Below are positions 45,780-55,524 of a stretch of DNA of 58,972 nt, in pieces. This DNA comes from Gemmatimonadota bacterium (GTDB lineage Bacteria; Gemmatimonadota; Gemmatimonadetes; Longimicrobiales; Gaopeijiaceae), in the NCBI GenBank assembly GCA_029879725.1, contig JAOUPR010000011.1, forward strand, positions 1 to 58,972, given 5' to 3'. Positions within the stretch are counted from its first letter, which is position 1. Each line of letters starts with the position of its first letter. A program made the translations under genes and the position numbers. The notes under the pieces were generated by a model that had not been told where the DNA came from, searched no databases, and saw only the letters and a program-made list of their open reading frames with translations.

Positions 45780-47477
45780 ATGCCACAGGATGCCATCCGG
45801 GCCGCTCTGACGCGGGTGCTGGCGGAGATGGGCGTCGCGGCCCCCCGGATCAACCTGGAACGGCCGCGCGACCCGTCCCATGGAGACCTCGCCACCAACG
45901 TGGCCATGGCGCTGTCCCGGGAGTTGAAGAAGTCTCCCCGGGAGATCGCCCAGACGCTGGCCGACCGGTTGGATCTGGCCGAGGCCGGCGTGACCGCGGT
46001 GGAGGTGGCGGGGCCGGGATTCCTCAACTTCCGGCTCAGCTCGGGAGCCGTCGCGTCCACCCTCGCGGACATCGTCGCTTCCGGTGATTCGTGGGGACGT
46101 TCGCGGGTGGGAGGGGGTGAACGGGTCATGGTGGAGTTCGTTTCGGCGAATCCCACGGGGCCGCTGCACCTGGGGCATGGCCGCCAGGCCGCACTGGGAG
46201 ACGTCATCTCGTCCCTCCTGGACTGGACCGGGTGGAACGTACACCGGGAGTACTACTACAACGACGCCGGTCGCCAGATGGAGCTCCTGGCCGGGAGCGT
46301 ACTGGCCCGCTACCTCCAGCATCTGGGGCACGACGCCGACCTTCCCGAGGGGGGCTACCAGGGGCTCTACGTCCACGACGTGGCGCGTGCACTGGCCGAG
46401 GAGGTGGGGGATCGCTTCGTGGCGGACCGGTCCGACGAGGCGATGGCGGAGATCCGCCACTTCGCGGTGCGTGCCTTGCGCGCGGAGCAGGACCGGGACC
46501 TCACCGACTTCGCTGTCCACTTCGACGAGTACTACCTGGAGTCTTCGCTGTACGAGAGCGGGCGGGTGGATGCCACCGTGGCCGCCCTCCGCGAGACCGG
46601 GCTGGTCTACGAGGTCGACGGGGCGGTATGGCTGCGTACCACGGAATTCGGAGACCAGAAGGACCGGGTCATGATCCGGGGGAACGGTGAGCCCACCTAC
46701 TTCCTCCCCGACGTGGCCTACCACATGGCCAAGTGGGAGAGGGGCTTCCACCGGGTGATCAACGTGCAGGGGGCGGACCACCACGGCACGGTGAGCCGCG
46801 TCCGGGCCGGGTTGCGGGCGCTGGGCCTTCCCGAGGGATACCCCGAGTACGTCCTGCATCAGATGGTCACCGTGGAGCGCGATGGCCAGGAGGTCAAGTT
46901 CTCCAAGCGTGCGGGCTCGTACACCACCCTCCGGGAGCTCTTCGAGGAAGTGGGCGTGGACGTGTCCCGCTATTTCTTCCTGATGCGAAAGCCGGACGCC
47001 CACCTCGTGTTCGACCTCGACGTGGCGCTGGACCAGTCGGACAAGAATCCGGTCTACAAGGTGAAGTACGCCCACGCACGGATGTGCTCCATCTTCGCCA
47101 AGGCGGGAATGGAGCTGGACGACATGGACGGAGCCGGCGTGGACCTTTCCGTCCTGGACCACCCGCTGGAACGTGAGCTGGTCAAGCATCTGGGGTCGTT
47201 CCCCGACACGTTGATTCGTGCGGCGGAGCATACGTCGCCCCATATCCTCTGCGACTACCTCGAGCAGACGGCGGGCGCGGCCAACTCGTGGTATCATGCC
47301 GGGAACCCCAGCCGGAACCCGGAACTGGCCGTGTTGGTGGAGGACGAGCCCCTGCGCCGCGCCAGACTCATGCTCACCCGGGCGGTGCAGGTGGTGCTCC
47401 GCAACGGGCTCGCGGTGCTGGGGATGGAGGCGCCGGTCCGGATGGATCGGCCCGTGGACGAACCCGAGGAATCCTGA
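45780..47477 (+). CDS. argS: Arginyl-tRNA synthetase
   Basis: ArgS charges tRNA-Arg. The 565-residue class I enzyme shows the family N-terminal domain (LERPRDPSHGDLATNVAMALS), the HIGH-like motif PTGPLHLGHGRQAALGD, INVQGADHHGTVSRVRAGL, and KFSKRAGSY in the KMSK place. The C-terminal anticodon-binding domain ends with the DALR-type region (RLMLTRAVQVVLRNGLAVLGM). The stop shares a base with the next start (TGATG). Confidence 0.96.
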   Translation: MPQDAIRAALTRVLAEMGVAAPRINLERPRDPSHGDLATNVAMALSRELKKSPREIAQTLADRLDLAEAGVTAVEVAGPGFLNFRLSSGAVASTLADIVASGDSWGRSRVGGGERVMVEFVSANPTGPLHLGHGRQAALGDVISSLLDWTGWNVHREYYYNDAGRQMELLAGSVLARYLQHLGHDADLPEGGYQGLYVHDVARALAEEVGDRFVADRSDEAMAEIRHFAVRALRAEQDRDLTDFAVHFDEYYLESSLYESGRVDATVAALRETGLVYEVDGAVWLRTTEFGDQKDRVMIRGNGEPTYFLPDVAYHMAKWERGFHRVINVQGADHHGTVSRVRAGLRALGLPEGYPEYVLHQMVTVERDGQEVKFSKRAGSYTTLRELFEEVGVDVSRYFFLMRKPDAHLVFDLDVALDQSDKNPVYKVKYAHARMCSIFAKAGMELDDMDGAGVDLSVLDHPLERELVKHLGSFPDTLIRAAEHTSPHILCDYLEQTAGAANSWYHAGNPSRNPELAVLVEDEPLRRARLMLTRAVQVVLRNGLAVLGMEAPVRMDRPVDEPEES

Positions 47478-48403
47478 TGTCGATACTCTGTGTGGGGAGC
47501 GTAGCACTGGACTCGGTCGAGACCCCCTTCGGCAAGGCCGAACGCGTTCCGGGGGGATCCGCGGTCTTCTTTTCGGCGTCGGCCAGCATGTTCTCGCCGG
47601 TGCAGGTGGTGGGTGTGGTGGGGAACGAATACCCCCTGGATCGCCTGGACTTCCTGCGGGAGCGGGGCGTGGACCTGAGCGGCGTCGAGCGGAAGGACGG
47701 CGAGAGCTTCTTCTGGGCCGGCCGATACCACTACGACCTGAACACCCGCGACACGCTGGAGACCCGCCTGGGCGTGTTCGCGGACTTCCAGCCGCGCATC
47801 CCCGACGAGTTCCGCAGGGCGCGGACGGTCTTCCTGGGGAACATCCACCCGACGCTCCAACACGAGGTCCTGGATCAGGTCGACGACCCCGAGCTCGTGG
47901 TGTGCGACACCATGAACTACTGGATCGAGGGGAACCGCAAGGAACTCGTCTCCCTTCTCGAGCGGGTGAAGATCCTCATCATCAACGACGAAGAGGCGCG
48001 CCAGCTCGCCGACACGCCGAACCTCCTGAGCGCGTCGCGGTGGATCCGCGATCGGGGTCCGGAGATCCTGGTGGTGAAGAAGGGTGAGCACGGCGCCATC
48101 CTCTTCGCCGACGGGTGGCTCTTCTTCGCCCCCGGGTATCCGCTGGAGGAGGTCTTCGATCCCACCGGCGCCGGCGACGCCTTCGCGGGCGGATTCGTCG
48201 GCTATCTCGCGCAGAACGGCTCCCTGGATCCCGATTCCCTGCGCCGGGCGACCATCTTCGGGTCCGCCATGGGTTCCTACGCGGTGGAGGCGTTCAGCGT
48301 GGATCGCTTCCGGACGCTGGACCCGTCCCAGGTATACGATCGCGTACGCGAGTTCCGTGAGATGACCGCTTTCGAGACCCACGTGGAGGGGATCGCGCCA
48401 TGA
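47477..48403 (+). CDS. PfkB-family sugar/nucleoside kinase
   Basis: A ribokinase-fold kinase of 308 residues. N-terminal LCVGSVALDSVETPFGKAERVPGGSA has the first PfkB glycine region; the second signature DPTGAGDAFAGGFVGYLA contains the catalytic base in GAGD. The substrate is unknown; the group resembles putative adenosine/ribokinase-like proteins. It is squeezed between argS (one-base overlap) and purM (ATGA overlap), so a link with purine metabolism is possible but inferred from position alone. Confidence 0.87.
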   Translation: MSILCVGSVALDSVETPFGKAERVPGGSAVFFSASASMFSPVQVVGVVGNEYPLDRLDFLRERGVDLSGVERKDGESFFWAGRYHYDLNTRDTLETRLGVFADFQPRIPDEFRRARTVFLGNIHPTLQHEVLDQVDDPELVVCDTMNYWIEGNRKELVSLLERVKILIINDEEARQLADTPNLLSASRWIRDRGPEILVVKKGEHGAILFADGWLFFAPGYPLEEVFDPTGAGDAFAGGFVGYLAQNGSLDPDSLRRATIFGSAMGSYAVEAFSVDRFRTLDPSQVYDRVREFREMTAFETHVEGIAP

Positions 48404-49431
48404 CGGGGAAGGGGCTGAGCTATCGCGACTCGGGCGTGGATCTCGACGCGGCGGAGCGGGCCAAGGAGCGGCTGAAGGGGCTGGTGGCGTCGACCCGGGA
48501 CCGATACACCCTGTCCGAGGTGGGCGTGTTCGGCGGGATGTACCAGGTGCCGGACGGGCTTTCCCGGCCCGTTCTGGTGTCCAGTGCGGACGGAGTGGGA
48601 ACCAAGCTGAAGGTGGCGTTCCTGGCCGGCCGACACGATACGGTGGGGCAGTGCCTGGTGAACCACTGCGTCAACGACATCCTGGTCCAGGGGGCGCGTC
48701 CGCTCTTCTTCCTGGACTACCTCGCCACCGGCGCCATGGACGAAGCCGTGGTCACGGACGTGGTGAGCGGGGTGGCGGTGGCGTGCGGCGAAAACGGGTG
48801 CGCCCTCCTCGGGGGTGAGACCGCCCAGATGCCCGACTTCTACGCCGCCGACGAATACGATCTGGCGGGCTTCATCGTGGGGGTCGTGGAGCGGGAGCGC
48901 GTCGTCGACGGGAGTCGGATCCGGGAGGGAGACGTGCTGGTCGGGATTCCTTCTTCCGGGCTGCACACCAACGGGTACACGCTGGCGCGCCGCATCGTCT
49001 TCGACGTGATGGGGTTGGGCGTGGACGATCCCTTCCCCGGAACCGGCCGCTCCGTGGCGGACGAACTCCTCGCCGTGCACCGGAGCTACCTGGGCGTCCT
49101 CCGAGGGCCGCTGGAGGAAGGATGGGTGCGCGGTTTGGCCCACATCACCGGGGGAGGGATCCCGGGGAACCTGCCGCGCGTCCTCCCCGAGGGGCTCGGC
49201 GCGCTGGTCGACCGTGCCGCATGGGAGCCGGGTGCGGTGTTCACCACGCTCCAGGAGGCCGGAGGCGTGGAGCGCATGGAGATGGACCGGGTATTCAACA
49301 TGGGGATCGGGATGGTCGTGGTGGTGGATCCGTCGTCCGCCGATGGCCTCCTGGGACACCTCAGGGCCGAGGGAGATCGTCCGGTCGTCCTCGGGCACGT
49401 CCAGCAGGGGAAGGGAGTGACCTACGCGTGA
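48400..49431 (+). CDS. purM: Phosphoribosylformylglycinamidine cyclo-ligase
   Basis: PurM (AIR synthetase) closes the imidazole ring in purine biosynthesis using ATP. The 343 residues include YRDSGVDLDAAERAKERL, SADGVGTKLKVAF, NHCVNDILVQGARPLFFLDY, GGETAQMPDFY, PSSGLHTNGYTLAR, and HITGGGIPGNLPRVLPEG. It overlaps its upstream neighbour by four bases and its downstream neighbour by four (GTGA). Confidence 0.96.
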   Translation: MTGKGLSYRDSGVDLDAAERAKERLKGLVASTRDRYTLSEVGVFGGMYQVPDGLSRPVLVSSADGVGTKLKVAFLAGRHDTVGQCLVNHCVNDILVQGARPLFFLDYLATGAMDEAVVTDVVSGVAVACGENGCALLGGETAQMPDFYAADEYDLAGFIVGVVERERVVDGSRIREGDVLVGIPSSGLHTNGYTLARRIVFDVMGLGVDDPFPGTGRSVADELLAVHRSYLGVLRGPLEEGWVRGLAHITGGGIPGNLPRVLPEGLGALVDRAAWEPGAVFTTLQEAGGVERMEMDRVFNMGIGMVVVVDPSSADGLLGHLRAEGDRPVVLGHVQQGKGVTYA

Positions 49432-50435
49432 GGCCGTCGACCGTGATGCGAGGACTCCGGGCAGGGCTCCACCCGGTGCGGGTGGGGGCGGCGGTGGTGA
49501 TCCTGTGCTCCTCCGGTCAGGTGATCCCCCTTCGCGCCCAGGACCCGGCCTTGCTCGCGGCTTCCTGCGCGACAGCCGGAGGAGAGCCGGAGCGCTGCGC
49601 GGCCGCGGCGCTCGGCGCGAGGGCGCTCCTGTCCCACCAGGGCCTCCTGGCGGGGTTGGGTTCGGAGATTCCGGGAAGTCCGTCCACCCTGGGGACCCGC
49701 GTGCGGGGACAGCCCCGTGTGTCGGTGTCGTTCCGCTCGTCGATCGCGCACGTCGGCCTTCCCGACGTCCAGGCCGCGGACGCACCCCTGGGCGCGGAGC
49801 GCACCTTCATCGTGCCGACGTTCCATGGGGGCGTCGCGGTGGGCGTGTTCGAGGGCTTCTCTCCCATGCCCACCGTGGGTGGGATCTTCTCCCTCGATCT
49901 GATGGGTGGGGGTGGACTCTCGCTCTTTCCTTCGTCCGAGGGCTTCCGCGGGCAGGGGCGCTCGCTCTCGGTGGGGCTGCGAGTCGGCCTGCTCCGGGAG
50001 TCCTTCACCCTCCCGGGCGTCACCCTCTCCGCTTCCCGCCGCTGGAGCTCCGCCGTGGTGCTGGGGGACGCCCAGGTGGGGGAGCTCACCCAGTTGGACG
50101 TGTCGCCGCGCGTGGCGTCGTACCGTATTACGGTGGGGAAGAACCTCGTGGGTGTGGGGGTGCTCGCGGGGGCCGGGGTGGACGACTACTCCGGAGCCGT
50201 GTCCATCCAGGCGCGGAACGGTCTCGGGACCGTGGCTTCGGCGAGCTCAACCGGGTCGACGACGCGGCGGACGCTCTTCTTCGCGGGCGCGTCCATGAAC
50301 TTCCTGGTGCTGCAGATGTCCGTGGAAGGGGGGTGGGCCCGGGGATTGCCCGCCGTTCCGGCCTTCGGGTCTCCGGCGTTCGATCCGACCGGGGGCACGC
50401 CTTTCGGGGGGCTGGCGTTCCGGCTCACGTATTGA
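49428..50435 (+). CDS. Predicted outer-membrane beta-barrel protein, unknown function
   Basis: This 335-residue protein has a signal peptide (GLHPVRVGAAVVILCSSGQV, cleavage near LRAQ) followed by alternating hydrophobic/polar stretches rich in Gly, Ser and aromatic residues, and ends in RLTY, an aromatic terminus of the kind the BAM machinery recognises. Two cysteines (residues ~46 and ~57) could form a disulfide in an N-terminal helical hairpin. I do not recognise the family. GTG 49428 overlaps the purM stop; ATG 49446 would give a tidier signal peptide. It sits between purM and ribD, both cytoplasmic enzymes, so the operon link is odd. Confidence 0.65.
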   Translation: MRPSTVMRGLRAGLHPVRVGAAVVILCSSGQVIPLRAQDPALLAASCATAGGEPERCAAAALGARALLSHQGLLAGLGSEIPGSPSTLGTRVRGQPRVSVSFRSSIAHVGLPDVQAADAPLGAERTFIVPTFHGGVAVGVFEGFSPMPTVGGIFSLDLMGGGGLSLFPSSEGFRGQGRSLSVGLRVGLLRESFTLPGVTLSASRRWSSAVVLGDAQVGELTQLDVSPRVASYRITVGKNLVGVGVLAGAGVDDYSGAVSIQARNGLGTVASASSTGSTTRRTLFFAGASMNFLVLQMSVEGGWARGLPAVPAFGSPAFDPTGGTPFGGLAFRLTY

Positions 50436-50439
50436 TCCC

Positions 50440-51561
50440 ATGACCACGCCGGCCCACCTGGACCCTCGAGACACCGCGTTCCTCGACGAGGCCCGCCTCA
50501 TCGCACGGAGTGCCTGGGGACAGGTCCACCCCAACCCGCTCGTGGGGTGCGTCCTCGTGAAGGACGGGAACGTGGTGGGGCGTGGGATCCACGAGCACTT
50601 CGGTGGAGCCCACGCGGAGATCCACGCCCTGGAGGACGCCGGCGCGGACGCCCGGGGGGCCACGGCCTACGTATCCCTCGAGCCCTGCAACCATCACGGC
50701 AAGACGCCGCCCTGTAGCGACGCCCTTCTCCAGGCCGGCGTCCGCAGGGTGGTCTTCGGGGCCCGTGATCCCGGCCGCGAGTCCGGAGGGGGTGGCGCAG
50801 CGCTTCTGCGGGCGGGTGTGGACGTGGTGGGGCCGGTGTGGTCCGACGCCGAAGGTCGGGCGGAGAACCCGGCGTTCTTCCACACCGCTCGCCACGGCAC
50901 CCCCCACGTCGCTTTGAAGTTGGCGCTCTCGCTGGACGGGGCCATCGCCGCGCGTCCAGGAGAACGCACGCGCATCACCGGTGCGGAGGCCGATCGGGAG
51001 GTACACCGGCTTCGCTCCGGCTTCGATGCCGTCATGGTCGGTGCCGGTACCATCCGGGCCGACGACCCCCGGCTGACGGTTCGTCTCCACGACCCGGGGC
51101 ACGTTCCCCTCCGGCGCATCGTCCTGGATCCCATGGCGGAGACGCCCGACCGGGCCGCGCTCTTCGAGGATCTCCGGGACGGGTGCCCCGTGCACGTGTT
51201 CTGCCGGACCAGCGCCCCCGAAGTGGACATCGAACGCCTGGAGGCTCGCGGGGCGCATGTCCACCCGGTGGCGAGCGCGTCGGCGGGTGTCTCCCTTCCC
51301 GCGGTGCTCGGAGTATGCTGGGAGCTGGGCATCCGCTCCATCCTCTGCGAGGGAGGTGCCCGTCTGGCCGGAGCACTCCTGAGAGAGGGGCTCGCGCAGC
51401 GCCTCCACCTCTTCGTCGCCCCCCGCACGCTCGGGGCCGGAGCGGTGCGCGCCTTCCCCGAAGACGCCGACGCCGTGGACTGGAGCGCCTTCCATCGCGT
51501 GGACGCTCCGTCCCGTTTCGGGCAGGACACCCTCATCGTTCTCGACCGGAGGGACGACTGA
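50440..51561 (+). CDS. ribD: Riboflavin biosynthesis deaminase/reductase RibD
   Basis: RibD deaminates the pyrimidine intermediate from GTP and then reduces its ribose side chain. The 373-residue protein has the zinc-dependent deaminase motifs GGAHAEIHALEDAG and EPCNHHGKTPPCSDALL in the first 150 residues, and a reductase domain after it (KLALSLDGAIA, GSGTI-like MVGAGTIRADDPRLTVR, CEGGARLAGALL). It opens the rib operon and is coupled to ribE by a one-base overlap. No FMN riboswitch precedes it. Confidence 0.95.
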   Translation: MTTPAHLDPRDTAFLDEARLIARSAWGQVHPNPLVGCVLVKDGNVVGRGIHEHFGGAHAEIHALEDAGADARGATAYVSLEPCNHHGKTPPCSDALLQAGVRRVVFGARDPGRESGGGGAALLRAGVDVVGPVWSDAEGRAENPAFFHTARHGTPHVALKLALSLDGAIAARPGERTRITGAEADREVHRLRSGFDAVMVGAGTIRADDPRLTVRLHDPGHVPLRRIVLDPMAETPDRAALFEDLRDGCPVHVFCRTSAPEVDIERLEARGAHVHPVASASAGVSLPAVLGVCWELGIRSILCEGGARLAGALLREGLAQRLHLFVAPRTLGAGAVRAFPEDADAVDWSAFHRVDAPSRFGQDTLIVLDRRDD

Positions 51562-52199
51562 TGTTCACGGGGATCGTCGCGGCCATGGGGACGGTACGCA
51601 GGGTGGAGGATCACTCGACGACCCGACGATTCTTCATCGAGACGCCCGAGCTCGCGCCGGGGATGAAGCCGGGGGATTCGGTCTCCGTGGATGGCGCGTG
51701 CCTCACCGCAGTGACGGTGGAATCCACGGGGTTCTTCGTGGACGTGATCGGCACCACGCTGGCCAAGACCGTGGCCGGGCTCTACGCCGAAGAGAGTCGC
51801 GTCAACCTGGAGCCCGCCCTTCGAGTGGGTGATCGACTGGACGGGCATTTCGTTCAGGGACATATAGATGGCATCGGTGAGATAAAGCAAATTCGAGGTG
51901 ATGGTGAGTTCTGGCACCTCGATGTGGAGATGCCTTCGATGGTGGCGGATCTCGCCCTGGTGCACGGGAGCATCTGCATCAACGGGGTGAGTCTCACCAT
52001 CGCGGAGATCGTGGACCCACGGGTCTGCCGCATCGGTCTGATCCCCTTCACCTTCCGGCACACCAACCTCGGTCTGCTCGCGGAGGGGGACGGCGTGAAC
52101 GTGGAGGGAGACCTCCTGGGCAAGTACGTAGCGAAGATTCTTTCGGGGGGTGGCGACACCCCTCTTCCGGATACCGGTGGAGGCAGGGATGGCATTTGA
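51561..52199 (+). CDS. ribE: Riboflavin synthase alpha chain
   Basis: Riboflavin synthase dismutates two 6,7-dimethyl-8-ribityllumazine molecules. The 212-residue protein is an internal repeat of two lumazine-binding halves: [16 protein letters not shown] with [13 protein letters not shown], then [14 protein letters not shown] with [15 protein letters not shown]. The length is usual. The end of the gene overlaps the start of ribBA by eleven bases. Confidence 0.95.
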   Translation: MFTGIVAAMGTVRRVEDHSTTRRFFIETPELAPGMKPGDSVSVDGACLTAVTVESTGFFVDVIGTTLAKTVAGLYAEESRVNLEPALRVGDRLDGHFVQGHIDGIGEIKQIRGDGEFWHLDVEMPSMVADLALVHGSICINGVSLTIAEIVDPRVCRIGLIPFTFRHTNLGLLAEGDGVNVEGDLLGKYVAKILSGGGDTPLPDTGGGRDGI

Positions 52200-53388
52200 C
52201 CGCGTCGAGGACGCCATCGAAGACATCCGCAATGGGCGGATGGTCATCGTGGCGGACGACGAGGACAGGGAGAACGAAGGGGACCTGGTGTGCGCGGCAT
52301 CGACCATCACACCCGACCTCATCAACTTCATGACGAAGCATGGGCGGGGATTGATCTGTGTCGCCATGACGCCGGAACGGGCCGACGAGCTCGAACTCCC
52401 GCTCATGACCCACGCCAACACCGACCCCCACGGCACGGCCTTCACGATCTCGGTGGACGCCCACCGCAGGTTCGGCGTCACCACGGGGATCTCGGCGCAC
52501 GATCGGGCCAAGACGATCCAGGTGCTTCTCGATCCGAAGACCGGGCCCGACGATCTGCGGCGCCCCGGGCACATCTTCCCCCTGCGGGCCAAGGCGGGCG
52601 GGGTGCTCCGGCGGGTGGGGCAGACGGAGGCGGGCGTGGACCTGGCCCGGCTGGCCGGGCTTCCGCCCATGGGAGTCATCTGCGAGATCCTCAACGAGGA
52701 CGGCACCATGGCCCGCCGGCCCCAGCTCGAGGTCATCGCCCGCGAGCATGGACTCAAGTTCATCACCGTGGCGCAACTCGTGGCCTATCGACTCACCAAG
52801 GAGCGCCTGGTGCAGCGTGTCGCGGAGGCGGCTCTCCCCACGGAATACGGCGACTTCCGCGTCATCGCCTACCAGGGGGTGCTGGACCATCGGGAGCATC
52901 TGGCGCTGGTGAAGGGGGAGATCGCAGGGAAGGACGGCGTGTTGGTCCGCATGCACTCGGAGTGCATGACCGGAGACGTCTTCGGGTCGCTACGCTGTGA
53001 TTGCGGCGAGCAGCTCGCCGCCGCCATGAAGCGGCTGGAGGAGGAGGGATCCGGCGCCATCGTGTACCTGCGCCAGGAGGGGCGGGGGATCGGGCTCGGC
53101 AACAAGGTGAAGGCATACGCACTCCAGGATCAGGGAATGGACACCGTGGAGGCAAACGAGACGCTCGGGTTCAAACCCGACCTGCGGGACTACGGAATCG
53201 GAGCCCAGATCCTCCTCGACCTCGGCCTCCACTCCATCCGTCTCCTCACCAACAATCCCCGCAAGGTGGTGGGGCTGGACGGATACGAGCTCGCCATCGT
53301 CGGGAGGGAGCCTCTGCAGGTGGAGCCGGGCGCCCACAACGAGCGTTATCTCGACACCAAGCGTTCCAAGATGGGGCACATCCTGTGA
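52189..53388 (+). CDS. ribBA: Bifunctional 3,4-DHBP synthase/GTP cyclohydrolase II
   Basis: RibBA supplies both precursors of lumazine. The N-terminal DHBP synthase domain (residues ~1-200) has [34 protein letters not shown] and [17 protein letters not shown]; the C-terminal GTP cyclohydrolase II domain has [21 protein letters not shown] (zinc cysteines) and [10 protein letters not shown]. At 399 residues both domains are full length. ATG 52189 is backed by GGAGG upstream and lies inside ribE. Confidence 0.95.
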   Translation: MAFDRVEDAIEDIRNGRMVIVADDEDRENEGDLVCAASTITPDLINFMTKHGRGLICVAMTPERADELELPLMTHANTDPHGTAFTISVDAHRRFGVTTGISAHDRAKTIQVLLDPKTGPDDLRRPGHIFPLRAKAGGVLRRVGQTEAGVDLARLAGLPPMGVICEILNEDGTMARRPQLEVIAREHGLKFITVAQLVAYRLTKERLVQRVAEAALPTEYGDFRVIAYQGVLDHREHLALVKGEIAGKDGVLVRMHSECMTGDVFGSLRCDCGEQLAAAMKRLEEEGSGAIVYLRQEGRGIGLGNKVKAYALQDQGMDTVEANETLGFKPDLRDYGIGAQILLDLGLHSIRLLTNNPRKVVGLDGYELAIVGREPLQVEPGAHNERYLDTKRSKMGHIL

Positions 53389-53879
53389 GTGGCGACGGAT
53401 CGTACACCGACGCCCTGAAGGGGCGGGTCAGCGCCGAAGGGCTCCGTGTCGCCGTGATCGTGGCCCGTTTCAACGGGGACATCACCGAACGCCTCCTGCA
53501 GGGTGCCCTGGCGTGCCTGCGTGATCACGGGTCCGACGACAGCCGCGTGGACGTGTACCGCGTTCCCGGCGCCTTCGAGCTCCCCCCGGCCGCGGCCCGC
53601 GTGGTGGCGGCGGGGAGGCACGACGCCATCGTGACGCTGGGGTGCGTGATCCGGGGCGGAACGCCCCACTTCGAGTACGTGTCCGGTGAGACCACCCGGG
53701 GGATCGGGGCCGTGGCCCGAGATGCCGGCATCCCCGTCACCTTCGGCGTGCTGACCACCGATGATCACGACCAGGCCCTCGCCCGCGTGCCCGACGGGCC
53801 CGCGAACAAGGGATACGAGGCGGCGCTGAGCGCCCTGGAGATGGTGGCGTCGTTCCGGGCCATCCGGGAGGGACACTGA
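53385..53879 (+). CDS. ribH: 6,7-dimethyl-8-ribityllumazine synthase
   Basis: RibH condenses the RibBA and RibD products to lumazine. The 164-residue protein has [52 protein letters not shown] with the conserved histidine, and [19 protein letters not shown] 53385 overlaps the ribBA stop (GTGA). nusB follows after two bases, a widespread arrangement. Confidence 0.95.
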   Translation: MSGDGSYTDALKGRVSAEGLRVAVIVARFNGDITERLLQGALACLRDHGSDDSRVDVYRVPGAFELPPAAARVVAAGRHDAIVTLGCVIRGGTPHFEYVSGETTRGIGAVARDAGIPVTFGVLTTDDHDQALARVPDGPANKGYEAALSALEMVASFRAIREGH

Positions 53880-53881
53880 CC

Positions 53882-54319
53882 ATGGCTCTCACCCACGCGG
53901 AGCGCATCGACCGCAGCCGGGCCAGGGCCTGGGCGCTGCAGGTGTATTATCGATGGGAGGCCGGCGGAGAGGGTTGGACTCTTCGCGACGCCCTCGCCGA
54001 CACGGTGGCGACCCGGCACATGTCGCCTCGCAGGCTCCCCTTCGTCCGCACCCTCCTGTCGCTCCTGGACGAGCACCTCCTCGAGGTGGACCGGGTGCTC
54101 CAGGGGGCGCTGGAGAACTGGCGTCTGGCGCGGCTGTCCACCCTCGACCGCGGGATCCTCCGTCTGGGAGCCGTGGAGCTCCTCTTTCCCGGCGACGTCC
54201 CCCCGAAGGTTGCCATCCAGGAGGCCATCGTGCTCGCGGAGGCGTACGGTGGACCCGATTCCCCGCGGTTCGTGAACGGCGTCCTCGACGCCCTGTACAA
54301 GAGGGCAGCGGCGAAGTGA
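53882..54319 (+). CDS. nusB: Transcription antitermination factor NusB
   Basis: NusB acts with NusE (S10) at boxA sequences to prevent premature termination in rRNA operons. The 145-residue all-helical protein has the start RSRARAWALQVYYRWEAGG, the central LLDEHLLEVDRVLQGALENWRLARLSTLDRGILRLGAVELL region and the ending PRFVNGVLDALYKRA, a family signature. The stop overlaps the next start (GTGA). Confidence 0.93.
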   Translation: MALTHAERIDRSRARAWALQVYYRWEAGGEGWTLRDALADTVATRHMSPRRLPFVRTLLSLLDEHLLEVDRVLQGALENWRLARLSTLDRGILRLGAVELLFPGDVPPKVAIQEAIVLAEAYGGPDSPRFVNGVLDALYKRAAAK

Positions 54320-55485
54320 CCGCGCCCGTGGGCCGGGAGGCTCCCGGTACCCCAGAGCCCCTCCGCATCCTCGTGGTGAACTGGCAGGACGGGGAGAACC
54401 CGCGCGCGGGAGGCGCCGAGATCCACCTGCACGAGATCTTCGGTCGTCTCGCGTCGTGGGGGCACGAGGTCACCCTCCTGGTGTCGGGGTGGCCCGGCGC
54501 GCCGACCGTGTCGCGTGCCGACGGGATGGAGATCCACCGTACCGGTGGCCGCCACACCTTCCCGCTGGCCGCGCCCGCGTATTTCCGGCGGGTGCTGGCC
54601 CGGCGGAACTTCGACGTCGTGGTGGAGGACCTCAACAAGATTCCCTTGTTCACCCCCGCCTGGGTGGACTCCACTCCGGCCCTCCTTCTCGTACACCACC
54701 TCTTCGGTTCCACCGCCTTCCGGGAAGCCTCGTTCCCTGTGGCGGCGGTCACGTGGCTCCTGGAGCGGTTCGTACCGCCCGTGTTCCGACGGGTGCCGGC
54801 GGTGGCCGTGTCCGAGAGCACGCGAGACGACCTGGCGGAGAGGGGGATGGATCGTGGGAGGGTGGAGGTGATTCCCAACGGAGTGGATATCGACCGTTAT
54901 GTCCCCGGCGTATCCGGCCGACGCTATGAAGAGCCGACGGTGCTCTTCCTGGGGCGCCTGAAGCGCTACAAGAGGGTGGATCTCGTGATCCGGGCGGTCC
55001 ATGCGCTGGTCACCGCCGGTCGTACGGTCCGACTCCTCATCGGAGGAAAGGGTGAGGAGCGTCCGGCGCTCGAGAGGCTCGTCCAACGGCTCGGCATGGA
55101 GGACCACGTGACCTTTCTGGGGTTCGTTTCCGAAGACGACAAGCTCGAACTTTTCCAGAGATCATGGGTTCATATGCTCACCTCGCCCAAGGAAGGGTGG
55201 GGGATCACCAACCTCGAAGCGGCGGCGTGCGGGACCCCTACGGTGGCCAGCGACGCGCCCGGGCTCAGGGACTCGGTGGTGCATGGTACGACGGGCTTCC
55301 TGGCGCCTCACGGGGACATCGGAGAGCTGGCCCGCCTTCTGGAGGAACTCCTCTCCGACCCCGAGCGTCACCGGAGCATGTCCATCCAGGCCAGGGAATT
55401 CGCATGCGGGTACTCGTGGGATGCGTCGGCACGGTCCATGGAGCGTGCTCTGCGGCGGGTGGTGGCCGATCCCGTCTCCACATAG
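54316..55485 (+). CDS. GT4-family glycosyltransferase
   Basis: A 389-residue GT-B-fold glycosyltransferase. The N-terminal acceptor domain begins at RILVVNWQDGENPRAGGAEIHLHEIF, with the glycine/glutamate start common in family 4. The donor domain holds VIPNGVDIDRY, VLFLGRLKRYKRVDLVIRA, and the nucleotide-sugar motif SPKEGWGITNLEAAACGTPTVAS with both conserved glutamates. No membrane segment is obvious. The acceptor is unknown; envelope glycan or glycolipid synthesis is likely. GTG 54316 overlaps nusB by four bases. Confidence 0.87.
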   Translation: MTAPVGREAPGTPEPLRILVVNWQDGENPRAGGAEIHLHEIFGRLASWGHEVTLLVSGWPGAPTVSRADGMEIHRTGGRHTFPLAAPAYFRRVLARRNFDVVVEDLNKIPLFTPAWVDSTPALLLVHHLFGSTAFREASFPVAAVTWLLERFVPPVFRRVPAVAVSESTRDDLAERGMDRGRVEVIPNGVDIDRYVPGVSGRRYEEPTVLFLGRLKRYKRVDLVIRAVHALVTAGRTVRLLIGGKGEERPALERLVQRLGMEDHVTFLGFVSEDDKLELFQRSWVHMLTSPKEGWGITNLEAAACGTPTVASDAPGLRDSVVHGTTGFLAPHGDIGELARLLEELLSDPERHRSMSIQAREFACGYSWDASARSMERALRRVVADPVST

Positions 55486-55524
55486 TATTCGACTGACAGG
55501 AGCAGATTTTCACCGGAGGGAACG

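Noticed and set aside
50436-50439. FMN riboswitch before ribD
   Set aside because: Only four bases separate ribD from the previous gene, and no RFN-like fold was seen in the upstream coding region.
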